A DNA stretch of 32,757 nt. Source: Polyrhizophydium stewartii. Its lineage: Eukaryota; Chytridiomycota; Chytridiomycetes; Rhizophydiales. The stretch lies in the NCBI GenBank assembly GCA_027604665.1, contig JADGIZ010000058.1, forward strand, positions 1 through 32,757, in the 5' to 3' direction. Shown here one piece after another: positions 11,801-23,932 of the stretch (position 1 is the stretch's first letter; each line of letters begins with the position of its first letter). The notes beneath the pieces were generated by a model that was not told the origin of the DNA, made no database searches, and worked only from the letters and a program-made list of their open reading frames with translations. The position numbers and the translations under genes are program-made.

Positions 11801-12054
11801 TTCTGGTCAACATCGACCCAACCAGCCCGAGCAGCAAAGCATACGTGTCGGTGATTGCCAACACGCGAGTCGAGGTGGTGGCCATCCCACGTGTCGACTT
11901 TTGCCGGCTGGCGAGTGTGCGCATGCTTCTGAATCTGCTCTTGAATCAAGGGTTCCGGCGCACGCCGATTGAGCAGCTGCAGCATGCATTCCTGGAGCAT
12001 CGCAACTGGCAGATCTTCAAGCGCAGAGTCGTCAGTGAGATTATACGCAAATAA
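8890..12054 (+). CDS. CNBD2-like cyclic-nucleotide-binding-domain protein, paralogue 2
   Basis: Exons 8890-10740, 10814-10969, 11042-11143 and 11224-12054 give 979 aa. Residues 1 to about 555 are Ser/Pro/Gln-rich with basic serine sites (ARRLSG, PRRHSH). The conserved module begins at RRRWRVAVGCLKLGIRL. The first CNBD has ETLIVKEGHVS, FYFILNGQVEIYKIKD and the cassette GDSFGDRTM with NDKRTA, so the cassette Arg is kept but Glu is replaced by Asp. The second CNBD-like fold has YEPNEAILLEGTE and WILKGTCRCVK. Intron 10970-11041 starts GCAAGA rather than GT; it is in frame and stop-free, but it sits exactly at the conserved position before LIVKEGH and ends in CACAG, so I call a GC-AG intron. This is the most intron-poor copy: the junctions at IMQ, IDK and the micro-exon are all fused. 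The ATG at 8890 is the first in frame. Confidence 0.82.
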
Positions 12055-12061
12055 GTCCACA

Positions 12062-12067
12062 AATAAA
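12062..12067 (+). terminator. Polyadenylation signal AATAAA after paralogue 2
   Basis: The hexamer starts 8 bp after the paralogue 2 stop codon and is the only canonical one in the gap to the next gene. Confidence 0.5.
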
Positions 12068-12297
12068 CTAAATCCCGATTTACCCACGACTGATGCGCTT
12101 GGGACCAATCACCGCGCCAAAGAGAGAGGCAGGGAGATATGGCCGCCGATCCAGCCATCTCGCAGGCTTGCCGCTGACGGCGTCGCTCGCAGGAGGCGCC
12201 AGGAGGCGGTTTGGCTCTGCCTTCGCCGCCAGCAGCAGCGGGAGCCCAGGCGGTAGGAGTGCCCACTCTCACATCCGGCCCAGGGGCTCCAGCCGCC

Positions 12298-15200
12298 ATG
12301 CCATCCCCAACCACCGCAGGTAAGCACGCACGGGACGACGCATTGTCGTCGCACACGAATCTCACAGCCTGGCTCTGCGACAATGCCATTTCCAGCAGCA
12401 TCTGGCCGGAGCGCATCCGTGCGGCAGCTTCGGCATCACGCCGACGAGCTCCGCCTACGCAACGCCTCATTTGCGGCGTCTACGCAAGTAGCTACTGCTC
12501 CGCATGCAAGCGGGCCGTTGCCGGCGGCCTTTGTTTCTGCGAACGGCGCGCTTGCGCCGGCACAGATTCGGTCGCCTGTCTTGTCTCGCTCGGGCAGCCA
12601 CGGATCTCCAAAGCCACAGCCTGCCGCTGGCGCGCTTTCGCAGCTGGACTCACTGTCGCCGTCGCTGTCGCCGCTCTCGCCAACATTTGGTGCACCTCAT
12701 GCGAGATCTGAGCGGCGCAGATCAAGCCGTCGAGACACAATCGACTCGCTCAAACAGGACGCATCCGGCGACGACGCTCGCTCGCGGCTTGCACAGATGA
12801 AGCCGTCTGATTTGGAGCCACAAGTGACTCCGAGGGCGGGGCGGCGCAGCCTGTTGCCTTCGCCGATCGAATCTCTCTCAGAAGGAGCATCTGCTGCCCC
12901 TCCAGGCATAGCAGATTCACTCCGTGGACCAGCCCATCAGCCGACCCACCACAGCCATCGGTCTCCTCAACTAGTAGAAGCTGGACCGCTGGTATCCGCT
13001 GTTCAGGATGCGCCTCGACCTCTCGCAAACACTCAAGATGCGCGATCTGGCCTCCTCTCTATTCCAGGTGGAGCCTCGGCTCCCGGAGCGTCCCGCCCCG
13101 CGTCGGCGCTGCGGCCAAGGTCAAAAACCATCGAAACTCCGTCCACGACTCCTGTTTTGGGCAGCCTCGGCCTGCCTCCTCATGCGCCATCTCGACGTGA
13201 GGCCCCCTCGGCGCGGCGCCGGCGCGCTACGTCGGACAACCCGCGTGTGGAGATTCCAGAGACGAGCAGCGGTCTCAATTCCGAGTTATCGCAGACTCAT
13301 ATCAAATCGACCACAAGCCCAACGAGCTGCTCTGATACCGTCGAGCATTCGCGCACAATGCTTCGGCCCATATCTGCTCGTCCGCCGACTATCCTCGCAC
13401 GATCAGACTCGACAAATGATCCGCAGAGGTCAGCTTCGTTTCATACTCCCGCACCGCAGCTTCATCCTTCACAGCCGCATTCGATGCACCTTCAGCCACC
13501 CCAACTTGCCACTGGCGTACCGATGGAGCAGCGTGAGCCCACAAAGCTTCGGCGTGAGCCGATTTCTTACGACCAGGACGGGATGGGGCGGCTACGTGCG
13601 CAGAGGTCACACTCGGCGATTCGCAGTAGTGCTGCTCAATCAACGCAGTTGTCGTCCGAAGCATGTTTGCAGGTGCCTTCATGCACAGCAGAGACCGCTT
13701 CACCCGCATCTCCAGGGCAGTCACGCAAAGGTCTGCATCCGCAACTGGCGGCGGCGTCTGTATTGCATCTCTCTGCGATCATGCTTGCGTCGCCGCGCGC
13801 GTCAAACTCTGAAGCACAAACTAGCAGCACGTCAGACATGTTGTGTTCACCGGAAGAGCCATCTGCGCGGGTCTCCAAGCCTCGGAGCAACGGCGACGTG
13901 GGATTCGCAGCTCGTCCGACACCGCCCTTGAGCAAACCCGAGGCAGCGACCGCACTCAACGAGATCGGTTCCAAAGATCGCAAGGCGGTCGCTCAGGTGC
14001 TACAGCGTCCAGCTCCGTCGGTTCCGGCTTTCATCTTCGCAAAAATGCACGCGCGCAAGCTTGCCGAGCGCACAAAGTTGAACCGAACAAAACAAGATCA
14101 GCTTTCAGACGCACAGAACACTCTTGAATTGGACGCCTCATCGAACGGGCAGCACCCATCGCAGATCGTTCGTCAACTAGCCGCTGAAAAAGCAAGGCGG
14201 CACAAAGCTGTTCACTTCTGGCGCCTTTCACATGCGAGCACTCTCATGGGCATCCGCATGACCCGCGAATTCAAGAACATCTCAAAGTCAATCCAGTCCA
14301 TGCAACGCGTGCCACTGGCCGACGAGCAAAGCCTTGTCTACATGCTTCGCACGCACCAGAAGCAGGCCGATCAGTCGCTTTCGAGCAAAGTAGGCCGTCG
14401 CTCGACCGACTTTTCAATGTACCTGTGCTGCGCACTGCCAAACGCTGACGATTGACAAGATCAAGATGGTCTGCAGCTCGACTGAGCGAAGCATCGAGTC
14501 GATCGAGCAGCTTTCAAAGCTCTTGTCTATCCGGCTTCGCGCCTTCTCGCAGTTTTCGACAAACACGCGCATCCATTTTTGCAAGGTCATGCAGGTTTGT
14601 GCAGTCATCCACTGATTCCACTCTCGAAACAACGACTGACATGTGTGCTTCAGTACGAGCGCTTTCCAGCAGTAAGTCGCTGATGCATTTGCACACGTAG
14701 TCGCGTGCCAGCTTTGCACAAGTTGCTGAGACGCGCCAAGAACTCGCTCATTCTCAAAGAAGGGCACCTTTCGTCGTCGTGTTACATCATTGTCAGCGGC
14801 CAGGTTGAGCAGTTTATCATCCGAGATGGCTTGCGGAATCGTGTAAGGCGCACACCTGGAGCTCATTTGAGAGGGACGTCCGCTTTCCCTGACACTTGTT
14901 TTGGTACACGGCCAGCTCAACATCCTGAACCCTGGCGACACGATCGGGCGTTTCCACATCCGCAGCGACGTGAACACCGAGTGCTCAAGCACGCTCATTG
15001 ACACTGAATTGCTACGCATTGACAAAGGTACGAGTGCATCGCATTGAACCAGAGATTGCAGGCCACACGACTTACACTGGTGTACTTGTGCTTCCAAAAA
15101 CAGACGTTGTTGAGGTGGCGCCTTGCTTTCTAGAACCTAAGCCAGTCCTTTCCTGACCGTGATTTTGACTTTTGCAGGCATCTGCTTTGCGCGACTGGGA

Positions 15201-15888
15201 TATCACGGCTTCTGAACTGCGCTCGATTGCCCACTTTTGCGTGTGCGATCAGTTCCTCACGAACGCCAAGGGCATGATCAGCATTCTACTATACGAGCCG
15301 AACGAGACCATTCTCTTTGAGGGAGCGGAAAAGTCGATGCTGTACTGGATCCTTTCCGGGATGTGCAGATGTACAAAAATGGTTCCGTTTATACAGCGCC
15401 GACAAAAGACAGGAAACAACAGCTTCAAAGCTGTGCTGATACCGTTTGATCCAAAGAGCGCGAATAGCACTGCGGATGGCCGCAACGGCATGGAGGATGG
15501 CGACGAGATTGTCAACAACCTCCTGACTATTGCCGAGCTCGCGGCCGGGAACCATTTTCCGGATCTTCCGCTGATGCAGAGATATCGCTGGGCAAACGCA
15601 GAGATGTTTGACCGGCAAGAGTACGCCGCACTGCTTCAGAACCAGCTGCTCGAGCCCACCGAGAGCAAGGCGGTTGTGTCTGTCGTTGCAAGCAGCAAAG
15701 TGGCGATCGCGGCCATGGCGCGGTCTGATTATCTGCGCACGGCCTCTCCCGAGATGGTGCTTGAGCTGCTCAAGAATCCGACTGTGCCGCCTGTGTCAAT
15801 TGCAGACCTCCAGCAGGCCTTCCTCGAAAAACGCAAGTGGGACAACTTCAAGCAAGGCCTCATAAAAGATCTCAAAAAGCAAACATAA
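12298..15888 (+). CDS. CNBD2-like cyclic-nucleotide-binding-domain protein, paralogue 3
   Basis: Proposed exons are 12298-12319, 12396-14389, 14460-14594, 14654-14671, 14741-14842, 14916-15027, 15104-15114 and 15178-15888 (1034 aa). The 22-nt first exon has a GCCGCCATG context and a CAG|GTAAGC donor, and it joins in phase. If it is not used, translation would start at ATG 12383 (1031 aa). An 18-nt micro-exon codes YERFPA, and an 11-nt micro-exon completes the IDK-D-VVE junction. The N-terminal 560 or so residues are Ser/Pro-rich, with ERRRSS near the start. The first CNBD has NSLILKEGHLS and IVSGQVEQFII. Its cassette is the most degenerate of the six: GDTIGR, with NTE where the others have a conserved Arg. 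The second fold has YEPNETILFEGAE and WILSGMCRCTK. Loss of both cassette side chains argues against cyclic-nucleotide binding here. Confidence 0.78.
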
Positions 15889-15997
15889 AGGGTCTTGCAC
15901 CAGCGTCTGCGCAGCTGCTGCGGCAGAAAAGCCTCGAGCCATCCTCAGGAATGAAAGTCAACAAATTCGTTTGCTTGACTGCCGCACTGACGAAAGT

Positions 15998-18900
15998 ATG
16001 CCGCTGAGGCCGCCGAGTGGCCATGCTGCGCCGCTCTCGCAGTCGGCGGCAAGCACCAGGATTACTGCGGAGACTGGCTCGACAGCGCCACCGGCAAGCG
16101 TAAGTGCCGCTTCTGAACCAGCTATTTCTGCGACTGCCTCTTATGCTCCAAACCCCGCGAATGCTGCTCGATCGATATCCTCTGTTTTCGAGCGCTGACG
16201 GCTTTTTGGCGCCAACCCTTTGGCATTCGCAACTCGTAGCATCCAGCACCGCCTCAGCCGCCGTCTCTGTCCTCGGTGTTCCGCGGACCGCCCGCCCTCC
16301 CACAGATCTCGCCACCCGAGGCTCTCGTGAGGGCAAAGTCTCCGGCGAAATCGGCCGCCCAGCCGGCTGTAAAGCGCTCAGATAGCACCAATCAACGAGC
16401 AATCGCATCAACAAGCTCGACGCCAAACAAAACAAGCCAACCTTCGCCGCAAGAAATTCATGAGCCGCGCTCACAACCAGGTGAATAGGCGGCCAGTTCA
16501 CAGCCGAATGCGTGGTCGCCGTATCCAGATCACTAATATTGTTATGGCGCTAGCTCCCACGCGAGTAATGGCCACCGTAACAGGTAGCACTGCGGTCAAA
16601 TCCAGAACAAACGCGGCAACCGGAGCTACAATTTCGTCAGAGAAAGCTGGCACAGTCTCCTCGAGCTCTTCAACGAGCGCAGCAACCTCGCCCGCCGCTG
16701 CAGGAGCAGCTGCCGATCGCCGGCGAAATGAGGTTCGATTCACGGAACAAATGCCTTCGCCCGACACCGCAAGTGCTTCCGAAAAGGCCCGAAAGCTGAG
16801 CAGCCTGATGGCTGCCGCAAGTATATCGACAGCAGCGACTCCCAAGAGCGCACTGCTGCCTCGGTCAACGGGCGTCACGTCTCCTCTTACATCCCAGGTT
16901 CAGTTGGCGGGCTCGAGCTCACACGTACCATTGGCAGCATCACCATTGCCTTCCTCTGGAACAGAGATGCCTTCAGCGTACGCGAGCGCGAAATCGGCAC
17001 CGTCTCCGTCGTCACGGGTCTCGGTCACAACTGCACCAAAGCCGTCTTCAAACGCAAGTCGTGTCGATCCGCACGAGCGCCAATCTGCAGCTATCACCGA
17101 CCCGAATCGTATAGATCGCAGCGGCTCCTTATCGAGGCGATCAAAAGCAAGCCAATCAGTCCAACCGGATACGCCTGCGGCCAGGTCCTCGCGACTGCGA
17201 CAAGAATATCGCGATTTAGTAAGCGATGCTGGTGTCGCGCAATGCGAATCTGTTATCTGACCGTGTGCAGGCGACGGGCGAAGCGGCCGGGACTTCCTCG
17301 CGTTCAAAGAACGTGCTGCTGCATGATACGGAGGCAAACTCGACATCCAAGACCCCTAAACGCACTCGAGCTCATGCTTCCTCCAACGAGCCCACGGATC
17401 TCTCGGCGCCGCTTTGCTCTCGTGCAGTTTCTGATCTGAGATGCAGTACCGAGGAAGTTGGGCCGAGCACGTCACAACGCACAACATCACGCAAAAACAG
17501 CAGCTCCGACTCTGAGCCAAGCATCCATTCGCCTGTTCCTGTGACGGCTTCCCAATACTCGCCAAGTGATACACGCAAGGTTTCATTGCTGACCACCTCG
17601 GCAGAGGATATTACGCTGGTATCTGCGACAAACACTGCATATGGCGTTGGTCAACTCCAAAGCTCTCGGCCAACTCGGCAACGCACGGTTTCCGGTCAGA
17701 CAAAAGCGCCAGTGACAGATCCCACCCTTTCTCGGCGCGGGTCCCAAAGTCCGGTCAACTTAGCGACCGAAACCGGTTCCGAGGCTGCCGACAGGCCGCG
17801 GCGTGGCTCGGGATCGCCAGCAGATGAGACTGGGGCATCTCGGTCGAAACAAGATCAAGTCGCAGGCGACGATCGGACAAAGCTTGCAGTGCACTCAAGA
17901 AAGTTTAGCGTGTTGCGCTCGGCAGCATACTTTATCCAATCAGCCAGCCAAGTCCGTGATGGAAAGGCTCCGATTTCTTCGGCCACGCCACCATCCAGCC
18001 TGCCCGCGCAGGACACATTGGCGGGAGGCGATAGCGCTGCAACTGTGAGCATCAGACCAGGAAGCGAGCTTCACGCCATTCTCAGCAAGCCGCGGCCGAG
18101 CATCGACCAGATAATGCTTACTCGGCAAAAGACGTTCAGCGGCGCCGAAGTTACTCGCAAGGGCTCGCTCAGCGGACAGTTCACGCACACGGAGCGCATC
18201 CCAAAGACGTCCGATGCGCATAGCAGAGCTGCACGGCCAAGTCCACTCGCACGCGATGGATTTGAAGACGTCCTCAAGCCATCGCGTAAAGGACCCAGAA
18301 AACCAGCCGAGCCTTGGGTTTTGGAGCACTGGCGTATTGCGTTTTACAGGCAGATGATTGGCCGATTCCTTGTTCGAGTTCACAAAGTTGTCTCGGAGCG
18401 GGTCCAATCCGCTCTCAAGCTCCCTCTCGTTGAGTCGGGAGGCCTGACATTCATGCTGCGGAATCAGCTCAAAAATTCGGACACTTCTCTGTCAAACAAG
18501 GTATATCGTTTGTCATTTATACAATTTTTGAGACACACTCTGACGGTTGGGTTGTCTGTGGTGCAGATCAGCAAGCTTCTTGAAGTTGGCGTGGAGGATC
18601 GTACCCGTGAGACACTCGACGCGTTGCAGCGTTTGATTGCTTTCCGCATCCGAAGCTTCGCTCAGTTTCCTCTGGATCAGCGTTTGAGATTTTGCAAGAT
18701 CATGCAAGTGAGCCGAGATAGCGCGCAAGCGTAGTCGTTGTCGGGTGTGCTCATGCTGTGCTGACGTCGCTCGTTTGTTCTGTGGCGTCACCTAGTTTGA
18801 GCGATTCCCAGCGGTATGCGGAGTTTGAGGATATATACAGGCGAATGCATTGGCGCTGATCCAAAGCCGATGTTTTGCTTAGAGCACCGTCTTGGTCAAG

Positions 18901-20009
18901 GAGGGTCACATTGCCCATTCGTTCTATTTTGTGCTCAGCGGGCAAGTCGAAATATACATGGTCAAGAACGGCTCGCGGCACAGGGTGCGTCTTCACGGGT
19001 ATGGGATTGACGCGGATCAGAATACGAACCAGCTGACGCAATCCAAAAGGTCAACGTTCTGAACGCAGGCGACAGCCTTGGGCGAGTGCAGCTGGTCAAC
19101 GATCGGCGCGCAGCGTCTGTCTCAACCATGATGGACAGCGAGTTTCTGCGAGTGGACAAAGGTTTGAGTGGCACGGTTCGTGAATGTGAGGTCCCAAAGA
19201 AACTGACGATGAATCCTGGCCTGCTTGGACAAAAGCCGAGTTTAAGGACGCAAGTAGCACATGACAGGACGCTCTCTGCCACCCGGATTGGCTAACATGA
19301 TGCCGCTACTGCGCAGATCGCCAACATCAAAGACCCCAAATACATCGCCGCAAAGGTGCAACAGCTGGCCGAGGTGCCCGTGCTGACGATTTCAGCCGAA
19401 TTCCCCTCAAGCCACGTGTCGCTCTTTGAGATCATGCAGTATGAAACCAACGACACCATCATTTACGAAGGCACTGAGACTGGGCAGATTCATTGGATCA
19501 TCAAGGGCACGTGCAAGTGCGTCAAGATGGTGCCTTTTGTTCAAAGAACCGTCAAAACCGGGCACTCGTCGACCGCGACCTCGATTTCGCCATACGACCC
19601 GAACGTTCCACTTGGCACGGATGAAGAGATTGTGCGCCGCGTGTTCACGATCCAGGAGCTCGAGCCAGGGGATCACTTCCCAGGGTTGCCGCCGTTTACA
19701 GGCACGGGATTTGGCGGCGACTTTATATTCAAGAAGGAATCGTATCTGCACCAGCTTGAGCTCGCCGATCCAACCTCGCAGCAAAACAAGGCCGAATACT
19801 CGGTCGTCGCGACGTCGCCCGTCGAGGCAGCGGTCATTTCGCGACTCGACTTCGTGCGATCGGGCTCTCAGGAGATGATCTTGGCTGCGCTAGACTCGAA
19901 AAATCTCTTTCACATCCCGGTGCAACAGCTGCAGGAGGCCTACATTGGCAAGCGCAGCTGGCAGTACTTCAAGCAGAAGATTGTCTCCGAAATAATCAAA
20001 AGAAAATAG
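15998..20009 (+). CDS. CNBD2-like cyclic-nucleotide-binding-domain protein, paralogue 4
   Basis: Proposed exons: 15998-16099, 16240-16480, 16554-17218, 17271-18500, 18567-18707, 18796-18813, 18883-18984, 19050-19161, 19236-19246 and 19317-20009, in phase throughout (1104 aa). The first two exons code Pro-rich sequence (PPAS joined to HPAPPQPP); the 16481-16553 intron removes a stop and has a good branch point. The N-terminal 660 residues or so are Ser-rich with basic serine sites (SRRGSQSP, RKFSVLRS, TRKGSLSG). The conserved module has STVLVKEGHIA, FVLSGQVEIY, the cassette GDSLGR with NDRRAA (Arg kept, Glu lost), then YETNDTIIYEGTE and WIIKGTCKCVK. The 18-nt micro-exon codes FERFPA. The 11-nt micro-exon is supported by flanking branch points (CTGAC, CTAAC), length and phase, but it is followed by GA rather than GT. 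The alternative is to extend the previous exon to a GT at 19180, giving GLSGT, which matches the family less well. If neither works, the copy may be damaged. Confidence 0.7.
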
Positions 20010-20093
20010 AGCGGTCCTGCCGCCGCTCCGATTTCGACAAGCGAGAGATCGCGGCTTTGGCCCTGCTCGATCTTTTCCGATCCACGACTGGGA

Positions 20094-23000
20094 ATGGACA
20101 GCCCAGCGCGGCCGCGTAGCCTGGCTCCACTGGGTCGCTTGTCCATCAGCGGCGGTGCGCCGGGACCTGGATCGCCGTTATCGCCCATGTCTGCACCGCG
20201 AGTGTCTGCGCTTGTACCCGAGAGCACGATCCCGTTTCCGTCCTCGGGCATCTCGCAGGCGCCGGCGGTCGGCCAAAATGCGCCAGCGGCAGGCAACACG
20301 TCGCCTGCGTCGGCGGTTCGCAGGCGAAGGGCCGAGTCTTCGTCAGGGGCCCGGTCGCCGCACGTGCAGATCCAGCCGGCGCAGCATGCGCCGCCCGCGC
20401 AAGCGCCGGGATCTCCGCACCACGAGCTGATCCAGAGCACATCGCCAAGCCGAAAGCGCGCAATGTCGGTTGGGCAGGCGGACAAGCGCCTGCCGATGCT
20501 GCCCTCGAGTTCCGGCTTGCTTGCGCGGTCGCAGCGGCCAGAGACCGCAAAGACGCATCATAGCCAGCACCAACCCGCGGTCAATATGAACGCCGCCATG
20601 TCTGCGGCAGCGGCGAACAGCACGAGCTCTGCCGCGCTTGCGATCGCCCCATCGGCACCTACTTCTGCTGCCGCCTGCGCATCGACTTTGGCATCGGCAC
20701 CGCAAACGGCATGCGTATACACACAGCCAGCGTCGCCTCTCTCGTCAGCCATGCCTCAGCTGTCGTCTCCTTCCAGCGTAGCGGCCACAGCGAATGCAAT
20801 GCCATCCACACAGCCGCCATCCGCGCGCGAACGGGCTCTAGGACTCAGCAACCTATTTCGCAAGTTCTCGGTTGATAACGCAGGCGAAGCCAGCTTGGCA
20901 GAAGGACACAAGAGATTCTCAATTGCAGGAGATCGGCCGTCGACTGGCGCCGCTTTTCGATCGCCCGACAGCCCGAGCGCCGCGGATGTCTCGTCAGGCG
21001 GACTGCGCCGCAAACGAGCGCTGACAAAGCGCTCAGAGTCGGTTGCAGGAGCAGATCTCGGGCTGCGGCCTCTGTCGGCTGTTCCCAACACAGGCTCTGA
21101 GGACGGATCGGCTGGGCTCGGCGGTCGAGGCCCCAGCTTTGTTGTCACCGAGTCGCCCGACGAGCGCCCATCGCCGCGAAACCGGTCCACATCCCTCGGC
21201 AGCCGCCCGCGCGTGCTCTCGGCGGCAAGCAGCAACTTCAGTGTCAACTCGTTCGACGCGGGCAGCAGCTCAGCAACGCTCGGTGCTGGCATCAGCGTCG
21301 GTCTTCTGACGGCGTCTCGGCCGGTGTCGGGCCACAGCTCACCCAACCTGGGCGTCGCGCCTTCATCGCCCTTGTCTCCACTCTCGCCTGGGCCTCCTCA
21401 ACCGCCGTCTGCTTCGCTTCAACCACGAATGTCGCTCTCGCCGGGCGATGCCCACCGCGTGAGCCAGTACCAAAGATCCCACTTGGACGTCTCGACCGAG
21501 AGCGACGAGGAGGAGACATCGGGGCAGACTCGGCCGAGACCACGATCGGCAGTGTCCGGCGAGACCGGATTCCGAAGGCACCTGTCCCTGTCGCCCCCGG
21601 CGACCTCGGGCACCGAGGAACGCCATGAGTCACTCGGTGTCCCCAATACCCTCAATGGTGGCGCAAATAGTCCAAGTTCCGGCGGAGCGGGTGGCAGCAC
21701 ATCGCCACTCCCGGGCCGCAAGTCCATCACACCGATGCACAATGTGATTATGCCCCGGCCGCCGCCAGAGCGCACGTCAAGTGTCGATGCGGCTCAAATG
21801 GACCCATCGAGCCTTCGAGCACACCGCACCGTTGTCAAGAAAGAGATCCACACTAGCTCTGTCGACGCAAAAACCGCCAAGGAGCTTGAGCAAGCGCTCA
21901 ACAGGACTACGACGCGGTTCATGTCTCTGCGCAAGGCAGCGCGCTTGACGATGATTGTGCACGACATGTCAAATACCACAAAGCGTAACTCGAGCACAGA
22001 GCAACAGAAAGAATCCACCGCGATTGTCTCGCGTACAATCGCCCACGTCAGCCAAGGCAGGCACTACAAGCGATGGCGTCTTGCCGTTGCATGTACAAAA
22101 ATGGGCATCCGCCTCTCGACCGTCTACCGCGACATTTCTCTGCGCACTCAGGCCATCCGTGGCGTTCCCATGATGGAAACTGGCGCATTGACGTACCTTC
22201 TCAAAACATTCAAGTCGCAAGCAGACTCGAATCTTTCGCAGAAAGTAAGATCTTATTTTTGCACAGTCGAAACGCCGGTGATGATGGCAATGAGCGCGTG
22301 GCTAACCGCGGCTCCAGATCTGCCGTCTGCTCGACGTCCATACAGAGCGGAACAAGGAAATAGTTGAAACAATCGAGCGCATCCTCAACTACCGCGTCCG
22401 CAGCTTCGCTCAATTTTCACTGACACAGCGCTTGCGGCTATCCACAATCATGCAGGTGCGCTCGCGTTGCGCTGCGCTGCTTGTTGCCCTGCCTTTGCAA
22501 AGCCTTCGGCTGACATGCAAATCAATTTGCTCCACCGGTGATACACACGCAGTATGAGCGGTTTCCGTCGGTATGCGTGGCTCGCCCTGTTGGATGTTAC
22601 GCCAAGTCGAATCTGACAAGCGAAACGCATGACAACAGGAAACTCTTGTTGTCAAAGAAGGACATGTAGCTTGGTCGTTCTACTTTATTCTCAGCGGTCA
22701 GGTCGAGGTGTTTGTTATCCAGGCGGGAATGCGCCGCCGGGTCGGTGGCGTCCTGATTGAGATATTCTTGGAATTCGTATCTCAGGCGCATGCTGACAAA
22801 ATCGTGCTTCCTCCTCTGGTCAGTTGAATATTCTTAATGCTGGTGATTGCTTTGGCGCCATGCAGCTCGTCAATGACCTTCGCACCGCATGCATTTCGAC
22901 TCTGATGGAGTGCGAGTTCTTGCGCATCGACAAGAGTCCGTTCAAATGCCTTGGCTTACGGCGAGCATCATTCAGACGCTGACATTGAGTGTGCTTATGC

Positions 23001-23799
23001 GCATTTCTCGCCGTCTTCGCCGGTAACATCAACAGACGACTATCTAGAAGTGAGGCCGCTTTTGGTATTCATGCTGACACGGTGCAGCTCATTTACTAAT
23101 GAGAGCTGGACAAATTAGATCACAACATCAAAAGACACAAAGCACCTTGAGGAGAAGCTCGATGCGTTGCGTCGTGTCCCAGAGCTCGAGCGGCTGGCTG
23201 CAACCGCCAACAGCTTTTTCGAGCTGTCCACGTACGAGCCAAACGAAACCATTTTATACGAGGGAACCGAGGCGACAAAGATCAGTTGGATACTCTCGGG
23301 CAGCTGCAGATGCGTCAAGGTCGTTCCTTTTGTACAAAAAACCATGCAGATTGGGTTCGAAAAGGCCGCCCGGCAGCTTCGCCCATACGACGGCACGACG
23401 CTCTGTGGACCTGAGGAGGAAGTCATTCACACGACACTGACCATCCAGGAGCTCGACGCCTGGGACCACTTTCCAGGTCTCCCGGCGGTCGAGCCCGCGA
23501 CTACAGAGTACACCTTCAACAAGGACGCGTATCTGCGGCGCTTGGGCAGCGATCTGGACGCCTCGTCCGTCAAGCTCAAGGCCGAGTATTCAGTCTTTAC
23601 GAGCAGCAAGGTCGAAATCGCATCCATCTCGATCCTCGATTTCGTGCGGCTTGCAGACGCTCACACCGTTCTAGAGGTGCTGTCAAACAAGAACCAAATC
23701 AACGTCGCGATATCGCAGCTGCAGGAGGCCTACATCGAGAAACGCAAGTGGGAAACCTTCAAAAAGAGCGTCGTGAACCAGGTTCACTCAAAGAAATGA
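20094..23799 (+). CDS. CNBD2-like cyclic-nucleotide-binding-domain protein, paralogue 5
   Basis: Exons 20094-22244, 22318-22455, 22553-22570, 22639-22740, 22824-22935, 23036-23049 and 23119-23799 give 1071 aa. The N-terminal 620 residues or so are rich in Ser, Pro and Ala, with LFRKFSVDN, KRFSIAG and RRHLSLSPP among the basic serine sites. A helical stretch precedes the conserved module, which starts at HYKRWRLAVACTKMGIRL. The first CNBD has ETLVVKEGHVA, FYFILSGQVEVFVI and the cassette GDCFGAMQL with NDLRTA (Arg kept, Glu replaced by Ala). The second fold has YEPNETILYEGTE and WILSGSCRCVK. The 18-nt micro-exon codes YERFPS. A 14-nt micro-exon completes IDK-N-DYLE, matching QNDFFE of paralogue 1 in length and chemistry. 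All exon junctions are GT..AG. It starts 84 bp after the stop of paralogue 4. Confidence 0.82.
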
Positions 23800-23932
23800 A
23801 TCTGCTTCGATAATGATGCTGCCCGAGATTGGAAACTGTGTCTTTGCAGCGTGGTCTAATTTACCTCACGTTCCATTGTCGGAAAATGCATGGCACTGTA
23901 AAAATCAGGCTTTGGCCACGTTTTCCTCGCCC

